A DNA stretch of 64,000 bases from Parafannyhessea umbonata (GCF_900111255.1 NZ_FOGP01000001.1:98894-162893); one strand, 5' to 3'; shown: positions 1 through 8,541, counted from the stretch's first letter. Translations and numbers: made by a program. The notes: generated from the sequence alone by a model not told the origin.

Positions 1-273
1 GTGCTCCCCGCACATGCGGGGATGATCCCACCGATGTGCGCAACCTTGCCGCTGCCTTTAAGTGCTCCCCGCACATGCGGGGATGATCCCGGCATTACCA
101 CGGCGCGCGGCCTTCCCGCCGAGTGCTCCCCGCACATGCGGGAATGATCCCAATCGGCGACGCTATCCGTTTTTCAAGGTCCAGTGCTCCCCGCACTTGC
201 GGGGATGATCCCGGCCGCGCCAAAGAGCATGCGCACAACAAGCGGTGCTCCCCGCACATGCGGGGATGAGTCA
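1..273 (+). CRISPR. CRISPR array, type I-E-like, trailer end
   Basis: Five 29-base repeats at 1-29, 62-90, 123-151, 184-212 and 245-273 are separated by four 32-base spacers (30-61, 91-122, 152-183, 213-244). Each repeat holds a CCCCGC/GCGGGG dyad and matches the style of type I-E repeats. The third repeat has one substitution in the GGGG run, the fourth has CTT instead of CAT in the loop, and the last loses its final four bases (GTCA in place of TCCC). This marks the degenerate, leader-distal end. The array continues to the left of the window. No cas gene is visible here, so the type assignment rests on repeat and spacer length and repeat sequence alone. Confidence 0.95.
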
Positions 274-376
274 CCACCCCGACCCGAACGACCCGGATAT
301 GGTCGACTCGCAGGGGGACGGGCAGTTCCCGGAGGGTATGTTCCGGTTCGAGAAGCAGATACGGTAGGGCGCGGGG

Positions 377-1230
377 CTAGAGCTCTTTCGCGGACTTGCC
401 GTTGTTGCAGTCGTGGCAGAGGGTCCAGAGGTTCTCGGGCACGGTGAGGCCGCCAGCTGCGACGGGCACCTTGTGGTCGACCTCGAGCCTGGCGCCCTCG
501 GCGGCGGTGCGCCCGCAGATCTGGCAGCGGTAGCCGTCGCGCTTGAGGATGTCGAAGCGCAGGCTCGGCGTCATGAGCGCGCGCTGGTGCTCGCGCGATG
601 CCTCGTGGCGGGCGCGCTCCTCGCTTTCGACGAGGGCCTCGTAGACGTCCTGCGCGCCGAAGACGCGGTTGGCGATGTAGCGGTTACGCCCCTTGGGGGA
701 GACGTAGGACCAGGCCCAGGTGATGTGCACGAGTTCGGCCTCGCGCAGTTGGCTGGTGGCCTGCTCATGCGGGGCATCGGCGTTCCAGAGGAGGTGCCAC
801 GGGACGGACGGGTGTGGCGTGCTGTCGATGATGGCGCGGGCCTCGGCTGCGTAGGCGCGCCAGGTCTCTGCTGGGACGGCGGCGAGCGAGGGCGCGCTGT
901 CGGTCAGGTAGGCGCTCAGGCTTGCCGTGGGGTCATAGCGGTCGAAGGCGTCCTTGCTGGGAAGCGCGACGTGCTGCCTGAGGTGCGCGAGGGCGTCGAC
1001 ATCGGGGCCGAGGGCCTGGCGGTAGCGCTCGTTGAGGCCGCGCATCTGCGCGAGGCGGGGTGCGGCAGGCGCTCGACGAGGCGCCTGCGGGCGAGGCGGT
1101 TGAGCAGGATGGCGACGGCAACGAGCGCGGCGACGGCGAGCGTGACGAGCGTGGCCGTGGCCAGGAGGTCGAGCAGGCCGCGGGCGACGTCGCCGGCCTG
1201 CGAGAGGGTTGCGTTGTCGATCTGGTCCAT
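377..1230 (-). pseudogene. Membrane-anchored HNH endonuclease, frameshifted
   Basis: Two reading frames make one plausible protein. The 5' part starts at the ATG ending at 1230, behind a GAGGAG ribosome binding site. It encodes a soluble start, one hydrophobic helix (LVTLAVAALVAVAILL) and a basic stretch. The 3' part lies in another frame. It contains a helical region and then a C-terminal HNH module with CQICG, LEVDHKVPVAAGG and LCHDCNNGKS, that is, two CxxC zinc knuckles around the His-Asn-His core. The frames join at a run of four G (1057-1060, C on the coding strand); one more base would restore the frame. HNH proteins cut DNA, but the target here is unknown. Alternatives are a sequencing error, or a separate HNH gene starting at the internal Met near 1041. 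Confidence 0.7.
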
Positions 1231-2014
1231 GGTGCTCCTCGTGGCTGCGGTCGCGACGGAGGTCGCGGTGCCGGTCGCGCTCGATGCTGGTCGGTTGGGC
1301 GTAGTCTTCTTGGCGTGGATCACCATCGTAGACCACGTGGAGGGCGCGGAGGTGGCTGCGTGAGCCTGGCGTTGCGGCGGAGGCGGACGTGCCTTGCCCG
1401 GTGAGGTGCGGGCGCGGGGCAGGCTCTTCTCGGCTGCGTGGTGGCGCGTTTGCAGAAACGTCGCAGGGCGCGGGGGCTGGGGTGGGGCGCCTGCCTGCTG
1501 CTGTATAATCGCCTGTCGCGCCGTCGGGCGCCTTTCTCGCCTATTTGCTCTTCTCTCACGGCTGATGCATTTTGTTGTCTGGATAAGGATGGACAATAGC
1601 AGACGTGGGGACCTAGGCCGTTTTGCCGTTTCCAGGGGGTGATTGGCACGAGCGCAGCCGACTCGTGGCCTCTCGTTCTGTTCACGCTCTTCGTGTTCGA
1701 GCCGATGGCGTGGGGTTTACTTCGTGCTCAGGCTAAGGAGGCGCGACGCGCGCAAGCCGACGCGAGACGAGGGAATTCGCCGCCTGGAGGACGAGTGCGA
1801 CTTCTGCGAGCCAACGGCCCCGTACAAAAACAGCCGCAGAATGGGACGATTGAATCGAAGCGGCAGGCACTGAGCCCACCGAGTGCATCCCATGACCCCA
1901 GCTATTTGCGGGTTCGTATGCCAATGGCAACGTTGCTGACATAAGCTGTATCGTGTCAAATGATGCTATGAGCACAATGACGGGGTGTACGGGACTACCT
2001 TACGGGGGCATGGA
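1231..2014. other. Stretch without a confident gene
   Basis: No convincing intact gene is seen in this stretch. A TATAAT hexamer lies near 1504 without a good -35. On the + strand, two overlapping frames from 1639 to 1873 could be the halves of one small protein. The first reads as a hydrophobic start followed by an alanine/arginine-rich helix. The second continues with RRLEDECDFCEPTAPYKN, which contains a CxxC pair. A single-base insertion near 1769 would explain the split. This is weak evidence, and the region is best read as decayed or regulatory DNA. Confidence 0.4.
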
Positions 2015-2779
2015 ATGGGTTTCGAGGAGCGAGAGTACTGGTGCAGGCGCGAGGATAAGAGCATCTACGGGAAGCTGTTCCTTCCCGAGGGGTGGGAGGG
2101 GGGTCGGCCGCGTCCTACGGCCATCTTCTCTCACGGTTTGAGCACGAACCACGGAGACATGGAAGCCTACGCGCGGACCGCGGCAGGGCGCGGCATGGTG
2201 ACCTATGTCTTCGACTTCTGCGGGGGCGGAAACTACAGCAGAAGCGACTGGCAGGACAACATGTCGCTTTTCACCGAGCAGCATGACCTCGAGTCTGTTG
2301 CCTGGGAGCTCTCACGCGAGCCGTTTGTGGACGCCAACAACGTGTTCCTCTGCGGATCGAGCCTCGGCGCAGCGGTGACGTTCATGGCCGCACGTGCGAA
2401 CGCGGACCTGATCCGAGGGTGCGTCCTTCTCTACCCGGCATTCAACCTCTACGATTCGGTGCACGCGGCCTGTCCCAGGCGCGAGCTCATTCCCGAATCC
2501 TATCGCGTCATGAAGATGAACGTGAGCGGTGACTTCCTCAGGTCCTGCTACGACTACGACTTCTTCGAGCACGCACCCGCCTTTCCTGGGGACGTGCTTA
2601 TATTCCACGGGGACTCCGACGAGGTGGTGCCTCTGTCCTATTCCGAGCGCGCGGCGTCGCTTCTGCCCCAGTGTGAGCTTCGCGTCATTCCTGGAGGAGG
2701 CCACGGCTTTACCGGCGATCGATACTGGCAGGTCGTGGACCAGGCTGCGGAGTGGCTGTGGTCGCGATTTGCACGTTAG
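2015..2779 (+). CDS. Alpha/beta hydrolase (esterase/peptidase-like)
   Basis: This is a serine hydrolase of the alpha/beta fold, likely a cytoplasmic carboxylesterase or acyl-peptidase-like enzyme of unknown substrate. The sequence shows the oxyanion-strand motif SHGLS, the nucleophile elbow GSSLG, an acid residue in HGDSDEVVP and the catalytic His in GGGHGF, in the correct order. There is no signal peptide. I start at ATG 2015 because a GGGGG stretch precedes it; a GTG at 1985 would add ten residues but has no ribosome binding site. The gene stands alone between the decayed region and metG. Confidence 0.85.
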   Translation: MGFEEREYWCRREDKSIYGKLFLPEGWEGGRPRPTAIFSHGLSTNHGDMEAYARTAAGRGMVTYVFDFCGGGNYSRSDWQDNMSLFTEQHDLESVAWELSREPFVDANNVFLCGSSLGAAVTFMAARANADLIRGCVLLYPAFNLYDSVHAACPRRELIPESYRVMKMNVSGDFLRSCYDYDFFEHAPAFPGDVLIFHGDSDEVVPLSYSERAASLLPQCELRVIPGGGHGFTGDRYWQVVDQAAEWLWSRFAR

Positions 2780-2821
2780 GCTTGTTGGGTGGTGCATCGA
2801 ACATCGGCCTGTTGTCCGCTG

Positions 2822-2827
2822 TATAAT
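2822..2827 (+). promoter_or_regulatory. Likely -10 element of metG
   Basis: A perfect TATAAT lies about 58 bases before the metG start, in the gap after the hydrolase gene. No good -35 hexamer is visible at 17 bases. Confidence 0.5.
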
Positions 2828-2884
2828 CTGCATTCGTGTGCGCTGCGCACCTTCCCAAAAATCCGTCATTAGGAGATACGCACC

Positions 2885-4495
2885 ATGGCCGACAAGCCCT
2901 CGTTCTACATCACCACGCCCATCTACTACGTCAACGCCGCGCCCCACCTGGGAACTGCGTACTGCACCATGCTGTGCGACGTGCAGGCGCGCTACCGTCG
3001 CGCCGCCGGCTATGACGTGAAGTTCCTCACGGGCATGGACGAGCATGGCCAGAAGGTCGAGGAGGCCGGCGCCTCCCACGGCATGAAGCCGCAGGAGTGG
3101 TGCGACAGTCAGGAGCCGCTCTTCAAGGACCTGTGGAAGCAGATCGAGATCTCGAACGACGACTTCATCCGCACCACGCAGCAGCGCCAGTACAAGGCTG
3201 TTCAGTACCTGTGGGAGCGCATGAAGGAGTCGGGCTACCTGTACAAGGGCAGCTACGATGGCTGGTACTGCGTGCCTGAGGAGACCTACTTCACCGAGAA
3301 CCAGGTCCGCAAGTCCGACGAGGCGAACGAGACCGTGGGGCAGCACCTCTGCCCCGACTGCGGCCGTCCCCTCGAGCGCGTCCAGGAGGAGTCCTACTTC
3401 TTCAAGCTCTCCGCGTTCCAGGACAAGCTGCTCAAGTTCTACGACGAGCACCCCGACTTCGTCCAGCCCGCCTTCCGCATGAACGAGGTTCGCAGCTTCG
3501 TCGAGGGTGGCCTGCAGGACCTTTCCGTCTCGCGCACCAGCTTCGACTGGGGCATCCCCGTTCCGTTTGACGGCAAGCACGTCACCTACGTCTGGTTCGA
3601 CGCACTGCTCAACTACATGACCGCCGTGGGCTACGGCGACGACAGCGACGAGGCCAAGGCCGAGCTCGCCCGTCGCTGGCCCGCGCAGTACCACGTGGTC
3701 GGCAAGGACATCATCCGCTTCCACTGCGTTATCTGGCCGGCAATGCTCATGGCCATTGGCGAGGCCCTTCCCTCCCACGTCTTTGCGCACGGCTTCCTGA
3801 CGGTCCGCAACAGCGAGACCGGCAAGGCCGAGAAGATGTCCAAGTCGCGCGGCAACGCCATCGCTCCCCAGGACGTCATCGACCTTCTGGGCGTCGAGGG
3901 CTACCGCTACTACTTCATGACCGACGTTACCCACGGCGAGGACTCGGCCATCAGCTTCGAGCGTATGGAGCAGGTCTACAACGCCGACCTGGCCAACAGC
4001 TGGGGCAACCTGGTCAGTCGCGCCCTCAACATGAGCGCCAAGTACTTCGACGGCAAGACCCCCGAGCTCGACGAGGGCTGGGAGCAGCGTGACAACCCGC
4101 TGCGCGCCATCGCCCTGGGCATCGAGGGCCGCTATGCCAAGTGCATGGACTCCCTCGACTACGTCGGCGCCAAGGACGTCGTCATGGAGCTCGTTCACGC
4201 GGCGAACCACTACATCGAGGATTCCGCGCCCTGGGCGGTCGCGAAGGATCCCGCCCGTGCCGGCGAGCTTCGGGACATCATCGTCAATCTGCTCGAGTCC
4301 ATTCGAATCTGCGCGCACCTGCTTGCCCCCATCATGCCCGAGACCTCGGTCGAGGTCCTGCGTCGCATGAGCCTCGAGGAAGAGGCCGCAACGGACGACC
4401 TTGCGGGCGTCTGCGAGTGGGGCCAGCTCAAGGGCGGTGTTGACGTAACCAAGGGCGAAGCGCTCTTCCCGCGGCTCGCTTCCCAGAAGAAATAG
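2885..4495 (+). CDS. metG: Methionine--tRNA ligase
   Basis: This class I synthetase charges tRNA-Met in the cytoplasm. The protein (536 residues) has the HIGH-type motif HLGT at residues 21-24 after IYYVNAAP, a zinc-knuckle region with CPDCGRPLE, and the KMSKS loop at 317-321 followed by RGN. An anticodon-binding helical domain follows. It ends without the C-terminal tRNA-binding (Trbp111-like) domain that longer MetG proteins carry. The start at 2885 follows AGGAGATACGCACC. A TATAAT at 2822-2827 is a likely -10. rsmA begins 24 bases downstream, so the two are probably co-transcribed, with the TatD-family gene next. Confidence 0.97.
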   Translation: MADKPSFYITTPIYYVNAAPHLGTAYCTMLCDVQARYRRAAGYDVKFLTGMDEHGQKVEEAGASHGMKPQEWCDSQEPLFKDLWKQIEISNDDFIRTTQQRQYKAVQYLWERMKESGYLYKGSYDGWYCVPEETYFTENQVRKSDEANETVGQHLCPDCGRPLERVQEESYFFKLSAFQDKLLKFYDEHPDFVQPAFRMNEVRSFVEGGLQDLSVSRTSFDWGIPVPFDGKHVTYVWFDALLNYMTAVGYGDDSDEAKAELARRWPAQYHVVGKDIIRFHCVIWPAMLMAIGEALPSHVFAHGFLTVRNSETGKAEKMSKSRGNAIAPQDVIDLLGVEGYRYYFMTDVTHGEDSAISFERMEQVYNADLANSWGNLVSRALNMSAKYFDGKTPELDEGWEQRDNPLRAIALGIEGRYAKCMDSLDYVGAKDVVMELVHAANHYIEDSAPWAVAKDPARAGELRDIIVNLLESIRICAHLLAPIMPETSVEVLRRMSLEEEAATDDLAGVCEWGQLKGGVDVTKGEALFPRLASQKK

Positions 4496-4519
4496 CGGCG
4501 ACGAAAGGCGGTAGGGCGC

Positions 4520-5431
4520 ATGGCACACTCCTGGCTCGCCAACGTTCGCGAGACCAAGGCGGTCTTGGAGGACTTCGGCCTGTACACCAAGCATCGCCTT
4601 GGACAGAACTTCCTGGTGAACGACGACGTCATCGGGAATATCCTCGACCTTGCCCAGTTGGGCGAGAAGGACGTGGTCTTCGAGGTCGGACCCGGCGTTG
4701 GGACCCTGACCGTCGCCATGCTCCCGCTCGCGGGGGCGGTCTGCTCCGTCGAGGCGGACCGAACCCTCGAGCCGGTGCTCGCCGAGACCTGCGCCAAGGA
4801 CTCCGAGCGCTTCGCCCTGATCATGGGCGACGCGCTCAAGGTCGATGGCCAGCGCCTGGCCGAGGCCGTCTTGGGTCTCGAGATAGAGGGCCTCGATCCG
4901 GCTCCAACCAAGCTCGTCTCGAACCTACCGTATCAGGTGGCGGCCACCATCATCCTGCGCAGCCTGCAGACCATTCCCTCGCTCAGTCGTGAGGTGGTCA
5001 TGGTCCAGGCCGAGGTCGCCAATCGCATTGCGGCGCGTCCCGGCACGCGTGCCTTTGGCGCGTACACCGCAAAGCTCGCTCTCTACGGCGAGGTGACCGG
5101 CCGCTTCGAGGTGGGGCCGGGCAATTTCATGCCGCCTCCCCACGTCGACTCCGCCGTGGTGCGCATTGACCGCAGGCCGGCCGTCGACCCACAGACCGGC
5201 GAGGTCCTCTCGCCCGAGCGCCTTGCGCACGCAGCTGCGGTGATCGATGCCGCGTTCGCCCAGAAGCGCAAGACCATCCGCAATTCCATGGCCTCGAGCG
5301 GCTTCGACAAGGCTGCGCTCGACGCGGCCTTCGAGAGGGCGGGCGTTTCTCCCACGGCTCGCGCGGAGGCGCTCGAGCTCTCCGACTTTATCACGCTTGC
5401 GGCCCGGCTCGAGCTTCCCGAGGGGCGCTAG
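4520..5431 (+). CDS. rsmA: 16S rRNA (adenine(1518)-N(6)/adenine(1519)-N(6))-dimethyltransferase
   Basis: KsgA/RsmA dimethylates two adjacent adenines in the 3' hairpin of 16S rRNA during late 30S maturation. The N terminus has the family signature HRLGQNFL (25-32), then the SAM-binding motif EVGPGVGTL (55-63) and the catalytic NLPYQ near residue 135. The C-terminal helical domain is complete, and the length of 303 residues is normal. It follows metG closely and its stop is two bases before the TatD-family start. metG, tatD and rsmA neighbouring one another is a common bacterial arrangement. Confidence 0.96.
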   Translation: MAHSWLANVRETKAVLEDFGLYTKHRLGQNFLVNDDVIGNILDLAQLGEKDVVFEVGPGVGTLTVAMLPLAGAVCSVEADRTLEPVLAETCAKDSERFALIMGDALKVDGQRLAEAVLGLEIEGLDPAPTKLVSNLPYQVAATIILRSLQTIPSLSREVVMVQAEVANRIAARPGTRAFGAYTAKLALYGEVTGRFEVGPGNFMPPPHVDSAVVRIDRRPAVDPQTGEVLSPERLAHAAAVIDAAFAQKRKTIRNSMASSGFDKAALDAAFERAGVSPTARAEALELSDFITLAARLELPEGR

Positions 5432-5432
5432 C

Positions 5433-6458
5433 ATGGCCCAGGAGTGCGTCAACCACGATGCCCTTACGCTCGATGACGGCGTGCTGTTCCACAACCGCAA
5501 GGGTCGCGCCATCGAGTTGCCCCAGCCCCTCGCGCCCCTTGCGGACACGCATGGCCACCTGACGAGCTTTCGCAAGCATGACGCGTCGATTGCCATCTGC
5601 CGCGCCGCCCTCGCGGGCGTTCGCATGCTGGTGGTGCCCATCGATCCCGTCGACGAGTTCCCGCGCAAGTTCGAGGACGCCCCGGCGTTTCTGGACTGGC
5701 TCGCACGCCAGGTTGACGAGGCGTCCCGTCGCATCGAGCGCTGCGCGGAGCGGGGCCTCGTGCCCCCCACGTTCGACGAGGGCGCGTTTGGCAAGGTCGC
5801 GCCCCTGGTCGAAAACGTCCGTCTCGTAGCGGGCGCCCATCCCTATGGGGCGGCCGAGCTCACGGACGAGGCCCTGTCCCGCATGGACGCCCTTCTTGCC
5901 AGCCCGCTCTGCGTGGGCGTGGGAGAGATTGGCGTCGACTTCGGTCCCTACAACGAGCTTCCCGCGGACGTTCAGGAGCGCGCGCTGCGCATCCAGCTGC
6001 GCCGCGCCCACGAGCTCGACCTGCCCGTCGAGCTGCACGTGCGCGACAACCCCGAGGACGAGTCCTGCCAGGCACATGTCCTGGTGGCCCGCGTGCTCGA
6101 GGAGGAGGGCGTTCCCCGACGGGGCTGCGACCTACACTGCTTCACGCAGGGGCCCGAGGTCATGAGGCCCTTCGTGGACCTAGGCTGCCACATCGCCTTT
6201 GGCGGCGCCATGACCTTCAATCGCTCCGAAGACATCCGTCTTGCCGCGGCGGAGTGTCCCTCCGAGCTCCTGTTCGTCGAGACCGACTCTCCTTATATGG
6301 CGCCCGTGCCGCTACGCGGCGAAGAGTGCGAGCCGGCCATGGTCGCATTCAGCGCGGGCCGTCTGGCCGATGTGAGGGCGGAGGCCGGCCACACGCGTCA
6401 GGCTACCTATGACGCGCTGTGGAGAAACGCCCGCGACTTCTTCGAGCCGCGCCGTTAG
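5433..6458 (+). CDS. TatD family metal-dependent hydrolase
   Basis: This is a TIM-barrel metal-dependent hydrolase of the TatD family, probably a deoxyribonuclease or related phosphodiesterase. Seen in the sequence are the first metal motif DTHGHL (38-43), GEIGVDF, VELHVRDN, DLHCFTQGP and the C-terminal ETDSPY. It has an N-terminal extension of about 35 residues before the first metal motif that typical TatD proteins (about 260 residues) lack, and a longer helical insert between the first strands. The start ATG 5433 lies immediately after the rsmA stop, which indicates translational coupling. A much longer upstream reading frame overlaps rsmA and is rejected. Confidence 0.9.
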   Translation: MAQECVNHDALTLDDGVLFHNRKGRAIELPQPLAPLADTHGHLTSFRKHDASIAICRAALAGVRMLVVPIDPVDEFPRKFEDAPAFLDWLARQVDEASRRIERCAERGLVPPTFDEGAFGKVAPLVENVRLVAGAHPYGAAELTDEALSRMDALLASPLCVGVGEIGVDFGPYNELPADVQERALRIQLRRAHELDLPVELHVRDNPEDESCQAHVLVARVLEEEGVPRRGCDLHCFTQGPEVMRPFVDLGCHIAFGGAMTFNRSEDIRLAAAECPSELLFVETDSPYMAPVPLRGEECEPAMVAFSAGRLADVRAEAGHTRQATYDALWRNARDFFEPRR

Positions 6459-6522
6459 CCGCTCCACGCGCTGGGTAGAACTCCACTAACCAGCGACCCC
6501 CATCGCAGGCTTGAGGGACATC

Positions 6523-7257
6523 ATGCGCAGCTTTGGCCAGATGGCCGGACGTCTTGGCAACGACATGCTCGAGCTGCTGTACCCGACGCGCTGCGTGGGC
6601 TGTGACCTTCCCGGCGAGCTCCTGTGCGCAGAATGCCGCGACTCCCTGGAATGGATCGACCAACGCTGGGCCTGCCCCGTATGCGGGGCACCCTTCGGCT
6701 GGCTCACCTGCACGGAGTGCGATGGCGCGTGGGAGACACGCGCCACCGTCTGCGCGCTTTCGTTTTGCGGGACGGCCGCGCGCATGGTCGCAATCTACAA
6801 GGACCATGGCGAGAAGCGCCTGGCCCCCATCATAGCGGCGGCTATGGCATGCGCGCTGGACGAGGCCTCCGCATGGGCCGCCCCAGACGGGGAGCCGCGC
6901 TTCTCGGCAGAGGGCGCCGATGCGCTCTGCTTCGTGCCGGCGACGAAGATCGCCTATGCCAGGAGGGGATTCGACCACATGGAGGGCGTCTCTCGTGTCC
7001 TCGCCCGCGAGCTCGGCCTGCCACTTGCCGATATCCTCGTGCGTGGTAAGGCACGCGACCAGCGCGAACTTGGGCGAGAGGAAAGGACGCGAAACCTTGC
7101 GGGCACCGTCGAGGTGATCGACGACGTGTGCGGTCTTGACCTGCTGTTGGTTGACGATGTCGTCACGACGGGCTCGAGCGTGCGCGAGTGCGCCCGAAGC
7201 CTTCTGGGACGCGGCGCGAGGTCGGTCACGGCCTGCGCCCTCGCTCGCGTATGGTGA
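6523..7257 (+). CDS. ComF family phosphoribosyltransferase-like protein
   Basis: ComFC-like proteins combine a Cys4 zinc ribbon with a type I phosphoribosyltransferase fold and are linked to DNA uptake or repair in other bacteria. Here the N terminus has CVGC, CAEC, CPVCG and CTEC pairs, and the C terminus has the PRPP loop LLLVDDVVTTGSSV. The start at ATG 6523 is preferred because GAGGGAC stands just upstream; an in-frame TTG at 6511 has no such site. The candidate raiA-motif RNA begins about 35 bases after the stop. A comF neighbour for raiA RNA/hpf also fits what I recall of that RNA's gene context. Confidence 0.9.
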   Translation: MRSFGQMAGRLGNDMLELLYPTRCVGCDLPGELLCAECRDSLEWIDQRWACPVCGAPFGWLTCTECDGAWETRATVCALSFCGTAARMVAIYKDHGEKRLAPIIAAAMACALDEASAWAAPDGEPRFSAEGADALCFVPATKIAYARRGFDHMEGVSRVLARELGLPLADILVRGKARDQRELGREERTRNLAGTVEVIDDVCGLDLLLVDDVVTTGSSVRECARSLLGRGARSVTACALARVW

Positions 7258-7277
7258 GAGCGCAGGTGCTTCCAACT

Positions 7278-7286
7278 TGGTATACT
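7278..7286 (+). promoter_or_regulatory. Extended -10 promoter of the candidate ncRNA
   Basis: TGG followed directly by TATACT gives a TGn-extended -10. The predicted start of transcription, near 7293, coincides with the 5' strand of the closing stem of the structured RNA. Confidence 0.6.
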
Positions 7287-7292
7287 TGCAGC

Positions 7293-7551
7293 AAGTCTTA
7301 TCCAGGTCTGTGGTTGCGGAGGTGATCTCCTCCTAGTTCATGGCAGACGAGGCCAAAAGGATCCACGTAAGTTCGGGCGTGCGCGCCCGAGCGAGCATGG
7401 CTCGTCCTAGAAGTAAGACGCACCGCCCGCAACTCTTGAGGCATACGGCCTCACGGGCGAGAGGGCCAGTAGTGGGGGGCCGTGTAGCCCCGAAGCGACC
7501 GTCCCAGTGTGCGAGTGTGGGGTCAAATACCAGGTCAGCTGGATAAGACGC
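7293..7551 (+). ncRNA. Candidate raiA-motif structured RNA
   Basis: This gap of over 320 bases has no credible protein but strong RNA structure. A perfect 11-bp closing stem joins GTCTTATCCAG (7295-7305) to CTGGATAAGAC (7539-7549). Inside are local hairpins: 7318-7322/7329-7333, 7373-7379/7384-7390 (7 bp, loop TGCG), 7392-7396/7400-7404, 7438-7442/7448-7452 and 7476-7480/7487-7491. An extended -10 places the 5' end at the stem. raiA-motif RNAs are known in Firmicutes and Actinobacteria, usually upstream of raiA/hpf. Here a comF-family gene precedes the RNA, and hpf lies one gene downstream. Class assignment therefore rests on architecture and context, not on a covariance search. It could also be a long regulatory leader of the next gene. 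Confidence 0.6.
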
Positions 7552-7581
7552 TCTATACGCATAAGAGTGAAGGTAGACAGC

Positions 7582-8541
7582 ATGAGAATAAACGGCGCCC
7601 GCGTCACCCTACTCGCAGCTTCAGCGGCAGCGCTCACGCTCGGTCTTTCGGCATGTGACGTTCCATTTGTCACACAGACCCCCTCGGTCGAGCAGGCAAA
7701 GGTCCAACAGACCGAATCCCTCTCTGCAAAGGTCGACTCGTCATCGCTGGTCGAGGATGGCTACCTCACGGTAGGTCTGCGCACGTCACGCACGACCGCG
7801 CCGTTCTGCATCACCGGCGACGACGATGCCGTCATGGGCATGGACGTCGACGTCGCTTCGGCCCTGGCCGACCAGCTTGGCCTCAAGGTCAAGTTCGTGC
7901 AGGTTACCAGTGCAAGCAAGTCGCTCGGGCAGACTTGCGACATCGTCATGGACATGAGCGACAGCAGTGACGGGGACGTGAAGGTGGTCGGCTCCTATGC
8001 GGAGTCGACCACCGCGTTCTTCCGCAAGGGGAATGACGGCGTCGTTAAGGTCGACGACCTGTCCTCCAAGGTCGTCGGCATCCAGGGCGGATCGGTCTCC
8101 CAGAAGGCGCTTCAGGACACTGGCCTGGTGGTTCAGGAGAAGACCTTCGACAACCTGAACAAGGCCTTCGACGCGCTCGCGGCCGGCAACGTCGACTACG
8201 TGCTGTGCGACGCCTACTCGGGTGCATATCTCTCGGCCCACTTCAACGGCATCAGTTTCTGCGGCACCCTCGACGAGCCCGTCGTGCAGGGCGTCGCCGT
8301 GTCGTCGAGCAACGAGTCGCTCCAGAGCGCGGTCTCCGAGGCGCTCTCTGCCATCCAGTCGAACGGCCAGGTCGACGTCATCCGCTGCAGGTGGGTTGGC
8401 GGAATGACCACCATCACCTCTGACCAGCAGATCAAGGACATTCCTGCCAAGCAGCAGGAGGAGGCGCAGCCCGCGGATGCGACTGACGCGGACAATCCCG
8501 GCGACGGCTCGACCGCTGGCTCGAACGCGGCCATCATCTAA
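7582..8541 (+). CDS. Amino acid ABC transporter substrate-binding lipoprotein (orphan)
   Basis: This is a family 3 extracellular solute-binding protein, expected to bind a polar amino acid at the outer face of the membrane. It has a lipoprotein signal peptide with lipobox LSAC (acceptor Cys25). The mature part begins GYLTVGLRTSRTTAPFC and includes MGMDVDVASALADQLGL and VVGIQGGSVSQKALQ, typical of the type II fold. The last 35 residues form an acidic Ala/Pro-rich tail. No permease or ATPase gene is adjacent, so it either borrows another transporter (such as the one at 20.5 kb) or acts as a sensor. I start at ATG 7582, directly before the signal peptide. An earlier GTG at 7507 lies inside the RNA and is rejected. 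Confidence 0.88.
   Translation: MRINGARVTLLAASAAALTLGLSACDVPFVTQTPSVEQAKVQQTESLSAKVDSSSLVEDGYLTVGLRTSRTTAPFCITGDDDAVMGMDVDVASALADQLGLKVKFVQVTSASKSLGQTCDIVMDMSDSSDGDVKVVGSYAESTTAFFRKGNDGVVKVDDLSSKVVGIQGGSVSQKALQDTGLVVQEKTFDNLNKAFDALAAGNVDYVLCDAYSGAYLSAHFNGISFCGTLDEPVVQGVAVSSSNESLQSAVSEALSAIQSNGQVDVIRCRWVGGMTTITSDQQIKDIPAKQQEEAQPADATDADNPGDGSTAGSNAAII

Noticed and set aside
1394-1642. Possible 82-residue + strand gene after the HNH gene
   Set aside because: Its composition is like a shadow frame (Arg/Ala/Cys-rich), it has no ribosome binding site and no recognisable feature.
2312-4594. Long minus-strand open frame opposite the hydrolase, metG and rsmA
   Set aside because: It is a GC-rich shadow of well-identified + strand genes, with low-complexity composition and no recognisable domain. 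The same applies to long minus frames at 38967-41807, 42628-45699, 50674-51987 and 52809-55475.
7529-7542. SRP RNA suggested by ACCAGGTCAG
   Set aside because: The diagnostic GGAAG/AGCAG internal loop and tetraloop of SRP RNA do not follow; the match is short and lies in the closing-stem region.
7295-7549. SAM-I riboswitch suggested by the CTTATC...GATAAG closing stem
   Set aside because: The conserved core following the first strand (AGAG..GGAGGGA and GGCAACC) is absent, and the element is more than twice the usual size.
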